A DNA stretch of 35,406 bases from an uncultured Methanobrevibacter sp. (GCF_947169325.1 NZ_CAMVPN010000018.1:1-35406); one strand, 5' to 3'; shown: positions 8,117 to 15,953, counted from the first letter of the stretch. Numbers and translations are program-made. Notes: generated by a model not told the origin, from the letters alone.

Positions 8117-8751
8117 TTAAATTAGCCTATTGCAACGTGGAAAACCTGGACTTAAAAAGAGGATACAAACTGGTTTCTGAAAAGCGCCAGGAAAAGATTG
8201 ATTTTTACAGATTTGAAAAGGATAAAAAACTCAGCTGCGGCGCTTATCTTCTTTTGAAAAAATTATTGCTTGAGGAAAATGTCATTGAACCTCACTTTAA
8301 AACTGGAAAATACGGCAAGGCATACATATCCAACTATGAAAACATTCATTTCAATTTAAGTCATTCCGGCAAAATGGTTTTGTGTGCAATATCCGATAGG
8401 GAAGTTGGGGCGGATGTCGAATATATTGACTCTGAAATTGATTTGGACATAGCTAAAAATTACTTCTACAACAGCGAATATGAAAGCATCATGAACTCCG
8501 AAAACAGCCCCGAAGAATTTTTCAAATACTGGGTTTTGAAGGAAAGCTACATGAAATACACTGGTCTTGGAATGAATCTGGAACTGGACAGCTTTGAAAT
8601 AATAATTGATGAGGAAATCAAACTTAAAAATGACAATAATAATCTGAAATTTAATTTATTTGGCATCCAAGACTATAAAATTGGAATTGCCAGCCATTAC
8701 CCTGAAATTGAGTTGGATAAAGTGGGCGTCAATGAGCTGTATAAGATATGA
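8113..8751 (+). CDS. 4'-phosphopantetheinyl transferase, Sfp type
   Basis: Transfers the phosphopantetheine arm of CoA to a carrier protein. The N-terminal half contains NLSHSG (81-86). The metal-binding GADVEYID (D101, E103) and KYWVLKESYMKYTGLGM (catalytic K143-E144) are the two Sfp signatures. At 212 residues it matches the Sfp class. It overlaps the phosphatase gene by ATGA and is the last gene of the operon. Known substrates of Sfp enzymes are NRPS, PKS and aryl carrier proteins; no such gene is in the window. Some rumen Methanobrevibacter are known to carry NRPS genes, so a distant substrate is plausible. Confidence 0.9.
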   Translation: MIKLAYCNVENLDLKRGYKLVSEKRQEKIDFYRFEKDKKLSCGAYLLLKKLLLEENVIEPHFKTGKYGKAYISNYENIHFNLSHSGKMVLCAISDREVGADVEYIDSEIDLDIAKNYFYNSEYESIMNSENSPEEFFKYWVLKESYMKYTGLGMNLELDSFEIIIDEEIKLKNDNNNLKFNLFGIQDYKIGIASHYPEIELDKVGVNELYKI

Positions 8752-8795
8752 AACTGTCTAAAGCATTTCTGGCGCTTCAAAATCCTTATTGAACC

Positions 8796-8819
8796 TCTCC
8801 GGCTTAAAGAAGCCGGAGA
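8796..8819. terminator. GC-rich hairpin after the phosphopantetheinyl transferase gene
   Basis: TCTCCGGCTT (8796-8805) pairs perfectly with AAGCCGGAGA (8810-8819) over a 4-base AAAG loop. No T-run follows on the plus strand. It lies between convergent genes and is one of the few GC-rich stems in this AT-rich window, so it may act as a 3'-end stabiliser or bidirectional terminator. Confidence 0.45.
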
Positions 8820-8835
8820 ATTCTTGCACAAAAAT

Positions 8836-8875
8836 GTTAAAAAAATAGAGAAAATAGATGAATAACATCTATTTT
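8836..8875 (-). terminator. Terminator hairpin containing the stop codon of the protease gene
   Basis: AAAATAGATG (8851-8860) and CATCTATTTT (8866-8875) are perfect 10-bp arms with a 5-base loop. The stop codon (8869-8871) lies in the stem. Read on the minus strand, the stem is followed by CTCTATTTTTTTAAC, a T-tract suited to archaeal termination. Confidence 0.6.
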
Positions 8876-10815
8876 ACTTTTACACTAGATTTAATTATGT
8901 CTTTACTATATGTGACCTTAACTGTGTAGGTTTTGCCCTTTTTAAGCTTTTTGATAACATTTTTCTTGAAGGTCTTTTTGGCAAGTCCTTTGGAGTTGGT
9001 TTTAACCTTGTAAGTTTTGCCGTTGAACTTGAATGTTATTGTCTTGCCTTTCACAAGTTTGCCGTTGATTTTAAGTTTAGCCTTCAAGACAAAGGATTTT
9101 GCAGACTTTTTGACAGTAACCTTGCTTGTTGTAAGCACCTGTTTTACAGTTATTTTATTGCTGTATGTTTTGCCGTTGTATGTGGTTTTAACAGCATATT
9201 TTCCAGGAGTTTGTGTTATCTTGACTTTGGCAACACCATCAGCGTCAGTTTTAACTGTAGCAGGTTTGCCGTTGATGTTAAACTTAACGATTTCACCGGC
9301 ACCGACTGCACGTCCATCTTCGGTCGCCACTTTAACGGAGAAGTATTTGCCTCCACCATAATCAACTGAAATGTCTTTGTTGTTGATGATTTTACTGTCA
9401 TCAATTACAGTATATGCTTTAAGGCAAACTGTTGAATCAAGTAAACTGGAATCCATCCACTCCTTACCGTCAACACTTACCATTGACACTCCTTCTTCAA
9501 GAGGACGTCTTAACTCAGCCGCAAATGGAACAGAATTGCTTTTGAATTCAACTTTAAATGTATCATTGACTTTCACAGGAACATATTTATCCAAAATGAT
9601 TGTTCTGAATCCCTGGTATTCACTTATGCCTCTTTGAGTGTGCCTTAATTCACCCTTGACATAGACTTTTAGTTCATATTCGATTCCACTATCATTGAAG
9701 TAGGTTCCAACCGCTCCGATTAACTCGTTGAATATTGATTCATATTCATTTGAGTAACATGTGTAGTTTCCATCAAACATATAGATTCCAGCAAAGTCTG
9801 TCTGATAGTTTAAGTGATAGGGAATAGTGTTTTCAAAGATATATCCAGTTGCACCTGAAAGAAATCCCAGATACGATTGCCCAATGAATGACGGATCATA
9901 ATAAGACAGGTAGAAATATCCATTATCTCCAAAATTGGTTCCCCAACTGTTTTTAATAATCCATGCGCCATCATCTTCAGGCGTGAGTATAAAGTTGTCT
10001 TTAGAGAAGTTATCATCCCATCCAATAACCGCCACTGCATGGTTAGGATATCGGATTTCTCCATCTTCATAAGTGGCATTTCCGTAGAGAGCATAGGTTT
10101 CCTCATTGTAGTAAGGAAGAAAATGGTCAGCTGAGTAATCAATTGAAAGGGCGCCATATTTCAATATCGCTTCCTTAACTTTTTGGATGGTTTGATTGGT
10201 ATTGCCCCTGATGACAATTGCATCCTGAACATGAACTGTTTTATTCGAATCATAAATAATGTCTGAGAGTTTTCCAAGTTCATCATACACGTCGGAGTAT
10301 CTCCATTGAACACCAAGCCAGCTTACGGCATATGCAATTCCATTTTCAGCATATCCTCCTTCCACAAGGTCGAATGAACCGTATTTTGAATACCTTAATT
10401 CCATCTTATACAAATTATTTACTGAAAAAGTGTAATTCAATCCTGTTGCTCTACGTATTGCAGATTCGATTGCACTTATTGAACCGAATGCCCAACATGA
10501 ACCCATATCACCCTGATTATCAATCGGAGACACCCATCCCCAGTCGCGCAAATCAAATCTTGAAGGCAGATTATCGACAGTTATATTATTATTTTCCAAT
10601 TTTACCGGTTCTGCATACAATCCCATGAAATACTCATACTCAGAATTGTCAGTCGATAGGGCATCACCCGCATAAGTGTTATTTTTTTCGCTGAATTCAG
10701 TAAATACAGCATAAATGCCCAATCCTCCATTTAAAGTAGGAATTTTCGACGTTGAAATCAGAGTAATATGAATAGATGGCATTTGCAGAGTCAGATATGT
10801 TAAAAGCAACTGCAT
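8869..10815 (-). CDS. Secreted papain-like cysteine protease with Ig-like repeats (3' part of a frameshifted adhesin-like gene)
   Basis: Open frame of 648 codons. Meaningful sequence starts about 10728 (GGLGIYAVFTEF); the first ~29 codons are out of frame. The C1A peptidase domain shows QGDMGSCWAF (oxyanion Q101, catalytic C107), YPNHAVAVIGWDD (H259) and WIIKNSWGTNFGDNGYF (N289), so the triad is intact. A beta-rich linker follows. From about residue 470 two Ig-like/Big-type domains rich in K, G and T end the protein, as is common in methanobrevibacter surface proteins. The upstream half, with signal peptide and beta-helix repeats, lies in the next frame (10697-12028). Removing one A from the AAA at 10730-10732 joins them as SYFNGGLGIYA. 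The joined protein would have about 1,050 residues and be exported. If the shift is real, the protease part has no signal peptide or obvious start. Confidence 0.82.
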   Translation of the reverse strand: MQLLLTYLTLQMPSIHITLISTSKIPTLNGGLGIYAVFTEFSEKNNTYAGDALSTDNSEYEYFMGLYAEPVKLENNNITVDNLPSRFDLRDWGWVSPIDNQGDMGSCWAFGSISAIESAIRRATGLNYTFSVNNLYKMELRYSKYGSFDLVEGGYAENGIAYAVSWLGVQWRYSDVYDELGKLSDIIYDSNKTVHVQDAIVIRGNTNQTIQKVKEAILKYGALSIDYSADHFLPYYNEETYALYGNATYEDGEIRYPNHAVAVIGWDDNFSKDNFILTPEDDGAWIIKNSWGTNFGDNGYFYLSYYDPSFIGQSYLGFLSGATGYIFENTIPYHLNYQTDFAGIYMFDGNYTCYSNEYESIFNELIGAVGTYFNDSGIEYELKVYVKGELRHTQRGISEYQGFRTIILDKYVPVKVNDTFKVEFKSNSVPFAAELRRPLEEGVSMVSVDGKEWMDSSLLDSTVCLKAYTVIDDSKIINNKDISVDYGGGKYFSVKVATEDGRAVGAGEIVKFNINGKPATVKTDADGVAKVKITQTPGKYAVKTTYNGKTYSNKITVKQVLTTSKVTVKKSAKSFVLKAKLKINGKLVKGKTITFKFNGKTYKVKTNSKGLAKKTFKKNVIKKLKKGKTYTVKVTYSKDIIKSSVKVK

Positions 10816-12028
10816 TACCCATAAAAATGGAACCGTTAATATTTAAATCATAGCCATCATGAAATATTGCGCCTCTCTGATATAGTGCAGTGTTATTTGT
10901 GAAATTTGAATCGGCAATGTCGACACCAACTACAGATGTGTAAACGGCACCTCCGCAGGAGAATGCAAGATTGCTATCGAAAGTGGAATTGACAATATTA
11001 AGAAATCCGCTCAGTTGAACAATAGCGCCTCCAAAAGAACTGGAACAATTGGCAAACCTTGAATTGATGATGTCCATTGTTGCATTGTTGTCTATTCCGT
11101 CACCATGCATTCCTCCGGCATCAAAAAATATTGCACCCCCTTCATTTGCACAATTGGTATTTTCGAAAATGCAGTTTTCAACGACATAGGAGTGATTTCT
11201 AACCAAGGAATTTGAATATTTGATTCCGATAGCTCCCGCAGTCATATTCGCATATAAATTAGCGAATCTTGAATTTCTGACATTTAGCCAATATGTATTG
11301 GCATATATCGCAGCAGCATAATTACCTGTCAAATTATTGAATGTGACATTATCCACATTCAATTTAGCTTCATAACTAGCGACAATATGGCCCTTGTAAG
11401 TCACTTCCCCGCTATCAAATACAGAATCCTTAATGTTAACGATTGCAGCAGAAGTGTAGATGTCTGCATAATGCGATACTGTTGAATGAAAACTGCAATT
11501 AACTATATCCAACACAGTATATGTATCATTGAATCCCATAGAGTTTGGTCCGTCAGACGCTACAATAAAAACATTCTCTATCGAGTTTGTTTCATTATCA
11601 TCTATGAATCTGACATTATTTAAAAAGCACATTCCCGTTTCTTCACTAATCGCAATAGGATTTGCATTCATCAATGTCAGGTTATTGACATATAAAATAG
11701 ATTCATTAATATTGAATGAAATTGCCTTGTTTTTACAATTGATGACATGATTATTACCGTTTATTGTTGTATTGCCCATTACTGCAATGCCTCTGATAAA
11801 ATCACCGTCGATTTCTTCGACAAATTCATAATCCGAGTCCAAATCACACATGACAATATCACTTTCCGTATTGCCATAAATGGTTTCATTTAGCTCATAA
11901 AATGATTTGGGACTAACATCATCAGCATCAACCGCACCAGTCTGATTTAAATCGGCCGCATTGACTGCACCCACTGACAGAGTTAATATTAATGTCAATA
12001 TTATAAAAATAATATGTCCTTTTTTCAT
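10697..12028 (-). CDS. Adhesin-like beta-helix protein, 5' part of a frameshifted protease gene
   Basis: Starts with a clear signal peptide (MKKGHIIFIILTLILTLSVG, cut after GAVNA near residue 24), preceded by GGGG at about 7 bases. Residues 60-430 are right-handed beta-helix/Pmp-like repeats of the form 'NSxFxNNxAxxxGGAI', with many Asn/Ser and GGA(I/V) turns. The last 10 residues (WRIGHLCCIY) are out-of-frame sequence before a premature stop. The natural continuation is the peptidase frame at 8869-10728. A TATA-like TTTTTAATATG lies upstream (about 12060-12075). The shared 18-bp operator seen in front of neighbouring genes is absent here. Likely role: cell-surface display of the protease over the pseudomurein wall (inferred). 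Confidence 0.78.
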   Translation of the reverse strand: MKKGHIIFIILTLILTLSVGAVNAADLNQTGAVDADDVSPKSFYELNETIYGNTESDIVMCDLDSDYEFVEEIDGDFIRGIAVMGNTTINGNNHVINCKNKAISFNINESILYVNNLTLMNANPIAISEETGMCFLNNVRFIDDNETNSIENVFIVASDGPNSMGFNDTYTVLDIVNCSFHSTVSHYADIYTSAAIVNIKDSVFDSGEVTYKGHIVASYEAKLNVDNVTFNNLTGNYAAAIYANTYWLNVRNSRFANLYANMTAGAIGIKYSNSLVRNHSYVVENCIFENTNCANEGGAIFFDAGGMHGDGIDNNATMDIINSRFANCSSSFGGAIVQLSGFLNIVNSTFDSNLAFSCGGAVYTSVVGVDIADSNFTNNTALYQRGAIFHDGYDLNINGSIFMGNAVAFNISDSANAIYSYYSDFNVENSYFKWRIGHLCCIY

Positions 12029-12084
12029 TATATCCCCATTATTTTTAATTGATTTAATATCTATTGAATAGACATATTAAAAAT

Positions 12085-12120
12085 AACGGAAAAACTAAAA
12101 AATGTTAAAAAAATAGTAAA
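12085..12120 (-). terminator. T-rich terminator of the small secreted gene
   Basis: On the minus strand, after the stop at 12129, the sequence runs ACTATTTTTTTAACATTTTT and then AGTTTTTCC. These consecutive T-tracts are typical archaeal terminators. They lie between the small secreted gene and the adhesin-protease gene, which suggests separate transcripts. Confidence 0.45.
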
Positions 12121-12128
12121 TAGGATAA

Positions 12129-12598
12129 TTAGAATGCAATTGCATTAACATTATTATCCTTATTGAAGTCGTTTAATTGTGAAACTAAATCTGAATTAGA
12201 TACATTGCTTGTGTCTTTTGCCCAGAATACGACAATGAAGTTTTCGCCGTCACAGTCAATTACTTCGGCAACGCCATGCTGTGCGTGGTCATAGTCTGTG
12301 AAGTTAACTGTGTTGTCTGAGTTTTTGTCTATTTTGAAATCATCGTCAGGAGTTAGGTAGTCTTTGCCTTCGTCATGAATCAAATCATCGTAGGCATCAT
12401 TGTCGTCATCGCCGAATTCTTTGTAGACGGTGATTCCGGAATCCTGATTTGCATTGAGATACAATGAACTGTAATTTCCTTTGTATGCATGGTTGTATGA
12501 TCCATCTACCTGAAAGTCATTTACTGTTTTTTGTGCACTTACCGCTCCGAATAGAAGCATGGAAGTCACAATAAAATTGCTATGTTTCTTAAATCCAT
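12129..12598 (-). CDS. Small secreted acidic protein, apparently frameshifted in the signal peptide
   Basis: Unrecognised protein of about 156 residues. The mature part is rich in Asp/Asn/Tyr, with DYDHAQHGVAEVIDC and ENFIVVFWAKDTSN. A good ribosome binding site (AAAGGTGATAAT) precedes the ATG at 12598, which opens MDLRNIAILL and then hits TGA. One base later, the frame from the GTG at 12569 reads VTSMLLFGAVSAQ and continues to 12129. Adding one T to the TT at 12570-12571 joins the two into a textbook signal peptide ending in VSA. Either the gene is disrupted, the sequence is wrong by one base, or translation starts at the GTG without a ribosome binding site. Its promoter carries the shared operator block (12673-12713). 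Confidence 0.6.
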
Positions 12599-12672
12599 AT
12601 TATCACCTTTGATTTGTATGTAATGTTTAATTTTTGAAAATGCTTCAAAAGCACAATTGATAATATGAAATA

Positions 12673-12713
12673 GGCACTATATAAAGCTTTTCGAGTGCAA
12701 GCACTCACTTGCA
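12673..12713 (-). promoter_or_regulatory. Operator-BRE-TATA promoter block, copy C (small secreted gene)
   Basis: Read on the minus strand: TGCAAGTGAGTGCTTGCA (12713-12696), then CTCGAAAA (12695-12688), then GCTTTATATAGTGCC (12687-12673). It aligns without gaps to the blocks at 13586 and 16078. The palindrome arms are TGCAAG/CTTGCA, with the inner bases of one half-site diverged. CGAAAA is a BRE-like element next to the TATATA box. The gene start at 12598 lies about 80 bases downstream of TATA. Confidence 0.7.
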
Positions 12714-12841
12714 TCCTTAAAAGATAAAAAAAAGAATAATTAAAAGTTTATTTTAAGAAATAATTAAAATTAAACTTCCATTGATTGTTAAATACATTAT
12801 TTGCAAGAACATTTGTTTCAGCACTGATTTTGAACATGCCC

Positions 12842-13429
12842 TTACGGATTGATGCCCTCAAACATGATGTTTATCAAATCATCTGCATAATAATTTGTTT
12901 CAAAGTCAAGATCCTTATTATATATCTTCCAGAGAATAACAGACTGGAACAGCATGCCAAAACACATGATGGCCAGTGATTTAGGATTAACTTCCCTGAT
13001 TATCCCTTTCTCTATTTTTATTTTGAAAAATTCCTCTAATTTGTTCAATATCACGTCAGTAATGCCAGATAGCAAATTCTTTTTCTCAGGAATTTCCCTG
13101 ACTTCCTCCATAGCTATTCTGAGAATGCTGAAATCATCATCTGAAAGGTTCAGGATGCCGAAAAATGAAATCTTGAGATATTCTTCAATTCCTTCATCCT
13201 CTTCAAATTCAAAGATTTCTTCCAATTGCTTAATGAATAACTCCAGATAATAATCTTTTGTTACCTTGACCAGATTGTTCTTATTTTGAAATTTTCTGAA
13301 GATTGTTACTTCATTCACTCCCGCTTCGGCAGCTATCTTTTTTGTTGTCGCTTTGGCGAAGCCTTCCCTTTGAAGAATTCCGAATGTTGCCTTGATAATC
13401 TTTAAGTCAGTGCTGTTAAATTCAGTCAT
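12842..13429 (-). CDS. TetR-family transcriptional regulator
   Basis: A 195-residue repressor-type regulator. Residues 1-50 form the TetR DNA-binding domain: TFGILQREGFAKATTKKIAA and EAGVNEVTIFRKFQNKNNLV contain the helix-turn-helix. The all-helical C-terminal part is a ligand-binding domain with no recognisable effector signature. I chose the ATG at 13429 (MTEFNST) rather than 13504 because the extra residues are not TetR-like and a TATA box (ATATATAA, 13452-13459) lies about 25 bases upstream, giving a leaderless message. It lies amid three promoters sharing an 18-bp palindrome, a typical TetR site size. Control of those promoters by this protein is inference. Confidence 0.88.
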   Translation of the reverse strand: MTEFNSTDLKIIKATFGILQREGFAKATTKKIAAEAGVNEVTIFRKFQNKNNLVKVTKDYYLELFIKQLEEIFEFEEDEGIEEYLKISFFGILNLSDDDFSILRIAMEEVREIPEKKNLLSGITDVILNKLEEFFKIKIEKGIIREVNPKSLAIMCFGMLFQSVILWKIYNKDLDFETNYYADDLINIMFEGINP

Positions 13430-13585
13430 GAATATAGATATATTTCTAATCATATATAATTCAGTTATATTAATGAGATTCCATGACAATAATTTTTTCC
13501 ACAAGCCCTTTTAATGCATCCTCTTAAATTAACACGACAAAATATTATAATAATACTTTTTCATTCTTTTTTTATGATTTTAAGA

Positions 13586-13626
13586 TGCAAGTGAGCACTT
13601 ACATTCGAAAATATTTCTATATGGTC
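13586..13626 (+). promoter_or_regulatory. Operator-BRE-TATA promoter block, copy B (beta-helix gene)
   Basis: TGCAAGTGAGCACTTACA (13586-13603) is a near-perfect palindrome TGYAAGTG-NN-CACTTRCA. It is followed by TTCGAAAA (13604-13611) and TATTTCTATATGGTC (13612-13626), which holds the TATA element. It lies in the divergent gap between tetR and the beta-helix gene and points toward the latter. The tetR TATA box is about 130 bases away. Confidence 0.75.
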
Positions 13627-13696
13627 GTTTTAATAAATTATAGCAATGAAACGTGCGGGTTTCATTAAAACAACTAAATTTATGGAGGACAATATC

Positions 13697-14641
13697 ATGA
13701 AAAATTTCAACATACTATGTTTACTAATGTTCTGCGCATTAATTTTCATGGCAGTTTCATGCGTTAATGCAACTGACGTCAATGATACAAGCATTATTGT
13801 CCATGATGACAGCGCAATACATGTAAACAATCAAGCAACAACATCTCTAAGCAACCAGACACCAATCGAAGATACTGTTAGTGTGGAAAAAAGCATTCCA
13901 ACAACAGTAACAGTAGCAAACGACATGAAAAATCCGGAAAAAGAAATTCCGAAAACTACACAGGCAAAAGACAATCACGGTTCAATGACCGAATTGAAAA
14001 ACCAGTTGAAATTCATCAAAAGCGGAAGCACATACACTTTCACTAAAGATTATCAGTTTGTAAAAGGAAAAGACATTATTCATGCTCTCGTCATAATGGG
14101 AAACAATGTAGTCATCGCCGGAAATGGCCACACCATAGACGGGAAAAACCTAATGGATCATCTCATCATAAGCGGAAACAAAGTAACAATTAAAAATCTG
14201 ACCATAACCCATTTCAAAAATAGAAACAACTGCCCTATTGAATGGAACGGAAACAATGGAGTTTTAAGCAACTGCACCCTCACTGAAAATTCAGGAATAA
14301 TGGGCGGGGCAATAGTATGGAACGGAATAAACGGAGCCATCAGAAACTCCAATTTCAAAAACAACACCGCTCAAAAGATAGCTGGTGCAATCTACATCAA
14401 AGGCGAAAACATGAACGTCGAAAATTCAACATTCACCAACTGCGGATCAAAAATAGTCGGTGAGGCAATCTACGTGAGCCCTAACGTCAAACACTGGAAA
14501 GTGACAGGAACATTCAATAACGTCAATGGAATTGTCGACGGCAGCAAAACCAACATTAAATTAGACTTCTTAAGCAAAACCCATGAAACCAGACTTAATG
14601 AAAACAACATCGACCTGGGCCTCTATTGTATAAAGCATTAG
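13697..14641 (+). CDS. Secreted beta-helix (adhesin-like) protein, first part of a frameshifted gene
   Basis: The ATG at 13697 follows GGAGG (13684-13688) and begins a signal peptide (MKNFNILCLLMFCALIFMAV, then SCVNA). The earlier in-frame ATG at 13646 lies where transcription should begin. A low-complexity Thr/Asn/Val linker (about 25-105) leads to beta-helix turns such as NNVVIAGNGHTIDG, NKVTIKNLTITHF and NNGVLSNCTLTENSG, then GGAIVWNG. The frame ends LGLYCIKH-stop. The sequence continues sensibly one frame over from about 14626 (LYKALVTGKANYLNSN). Adding one T to TT at 14626-14627 restores LGLYLYKALVTG. With a second repair near 15130, the whole gene would be 13697-15889, about 730 residues. 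Confidence 0.7.
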   Translation: MKNFNILCLLMFCALIFMAVSCVNATDVNDTSIIVHDDSAIHVNNQATTSLSNQTPIEDTVSVEKSIPTTVTVANDMKNPEKEIPKTTQAKDNHGSMTELKNQLKFIKSGSTYTFTKDYQFVKGKDIIHALVIMGNNVVIAGNGHTIDGKNLMDHLIISGNKVTIKNLTITHFKNRNNCPIEWNGNNGVLSNCTLTENSGIMGGAIVWNGINGAIRNSNFKNNTAQKIAGAIYIKGENMNVENSTFTNCGSKIVGEAIYVSPNVKHWKVTGTFNNVNGIVDGSKTNIKLDFLSKTHETRLNENNIDLGLYCIKH

Positions 14642-15150
14642 TGACCGGAAAAGCAAACTATCTCAACAGCAATACTCTCTTCTACGGCAGATACATCAAC
14701 AGCAATACCTACGAATTGGTCATCCACAGAATATTTCCAAATCATATAATCTATGAAAAACACTTCACTTTCCAAAACGTGCAAAACCCAAACGACATCT
14801 GCAATAGCCTAATAAACAACCAGGACCACATGAGCCAGATGATTATTAAGAATGTGGACATTTGGGAAACCGGCCAATATGGCAATGCAGTCTCCACAAA
14901 CAGCAATGTTTTAAACAATATTTTGAATACAATACCTGCCAGCGAAAGAGGATCCCTCGTCAAAGCACTGAACATTAACTTCAAACAGACTTTAACAATC
15001 AGCTCAAAAGAAACCCTGAATCCTGCTTCCACCGGTTTTGATGTGATAAACATCAATGGTAACGGTTCCAAAATCACAGGCGGAGCATCAAGTGATGACG
15101 AATACAAATTTGCTACACTTAAATCAGGTAAAAATAATTTCCATATCTAA
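14626..15150 (+). CDS. Adhesin-like gene, middle fragment
   Basis: Continuation of the 13697 gene in the next frame; it has no ribosome binding site or signal peptide of its own. The first ~100 residues (YLNSNTLFYGRYINSNTYEL onward) form a beta-rich insert I do not recognise. The end returns to beta-helix style (ININGNGSKITGG). It terminates at KSGKNNFHI-stop. Removing one A from the AAAAA at 15130-15134 continues the reading as LKSGKIISISNLTIDGF in the third frame. Best treated as part of one disrupted or mis-sequenced gene. Confidence 0.55.
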   Translation: MYKALVTGKANYLNSNTLFYGRYINSNTYELVIHRIFPNHIIYEKHFTFQNVQNPNDICNSLINNQDHMSQMIIKNVDIWETGQYGNAVSTNSNVLNNILNTIPASERGSLVKALNINFKQTLTISSKETLNPASTGFDVININGNGSKITGGASSDDEYKFATLKSGKNNFHI

Positions 15151-15889
15151 TTTGACAATTGACGGATTCAACACAGCAATTGAAAACTTCGGAGGCACAT
15201 ATTACCTAAACGGAGTCACACTCTCAAACAACAAAATGGACTACCTGATTGACAGAGATTGGGGCGCTGCAATCATCAACACAGGAGAATGCGTCTGCAA
15301 CAACTGTTCATTCCTGAACAATTACGCTAAAAACGGCGGTGCAATCTTCAATCAAGGTACATTAAAAATAAACAACTGCAAATTCAAAGACAATTACACA
15401 TATAATGAAGGAGACAACATATGCAACGGAAAAGGTGGCGTTGTAATAGTTAATGGAAAAGACTGCAGTGACGGCATCGGAATCGTTCACAAAGCAGAAA
15501 GCTACAGCGCAACAGAATCCAAACTCATAAGTGTAGGTGGAGTTATCTTAAGCATAGGTACAGGAATTGCGGCAGGAATCATTACAGCAAATCCAGTTGC
15601 AGGTTTCGCAGTAGGTGCAGCAGTAGGTGCCGGAATAGGTGCACTCAGTGCAGGAATAATCATAAAACATGAATTTGATGTGAACTATAATAGGGCTTCA
15701 CTTGCTGCAACATTAATAATCAGCGACGCATTATGTGGAGGATTCGGAGGATGTGCTGCAGGATCAATGACCCTTGAAATGACCTCAGCCACATATGAAG
15801 GAATCAGTCCGGGAATCCACATATTCGGAGAATTTTTAGGCATCGGCGCTAAAATAGCTGAATGTAACATAAACCACATTAATGCCTAA
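15056..15889 (+). CDS. Adhesin-like gene, C-terminal fragment with glycine-rich hydrophobic tail
   Basis: Meaningful sequence starts about 15135 (IISISNLTIDGFNTAIENFG). Beta-helix turns follow, with YLNGVTLSNN, CNNCSFLNNYAKNGGAIFN and INNCKFKDN. After residue ~150 the character changes to long Gly/Ala-rich hydrophobic stretches with small-residue spacing (LSIGTGIAAGIITANPVAG, FAVGAAVGAGIGALSAGIII, and later GGFGGCAAG). This tail could anchor the protein in the membrane, which would be unusual beside the Ig-like ends of other surface proteins here. The stop at 15887-15889 is followed by a possible structured 3' region. Function unknown. Confidence 0.6.
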   Translation: MVTVPKSQAEHQVMTNTNLLHLNQVKIISISNLTIDGFNTAIENFGGTYYLNGVTLSNNKMDYLIDRDWGAAIINTGECVCNNCSFLNNYAKNGGAIFNQGTLKINNCKFKDNYTYNEGDNICNGKGGVVIVNGKDCSDGIGIVHKAESYSATESKLISVGGVILSIGTGIAAGIITANPVAGFAVGAAVGAGIGALSAGIIIKHEFDVNYNRASLAATLIISDALCGGFGGCAAGSMTLEMTSATYEGISPGIHIFGEFLGIGAKIAECNINHINA

Positions 15890-15903
15890 AAACATCAAGG
15901 TTT

Positions 15904-15953
15904 GGAATTGCTGACAACCCTCCATAATATTGTCGAAACACATCGGCAATTCC
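15904..15953 (+). other. Nested inverted repeats in the 3' region of the adhesin-like gene
   Basis: GGAATTGC (15904-15911) pairs with GCAATTCC (15946-15953), and inside it GACAA (15913-15917) pairs with TTGTC (15930-15934). This could be a structured 3' untranslated region. No T-tract follows at once. Bases 15954-16077 are AT-rich without further visible structure. Confidence 0.3.

Noticed and set aside
5572-8751. A bacterial sigma-factor control locus
   Set aside because: No sigma-factor-like gene is present and archaea use TBP/TFB, so the output must differ.
10697-10815. Programmed frameshifting between the adhesin and protease frames
   Set aside because: The site TTTAAATGG is not a known slippery heptamer in the right frame and no downstream pseudoknot is evident. 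A one-base indel is the simpler reading, though not disproved.
10730-15134. Phase variation by homopolymer slippage
   Set aside because: The runs at the four shift sites are only 2 to 5 bases long, too short for classic slipped-strand switching.
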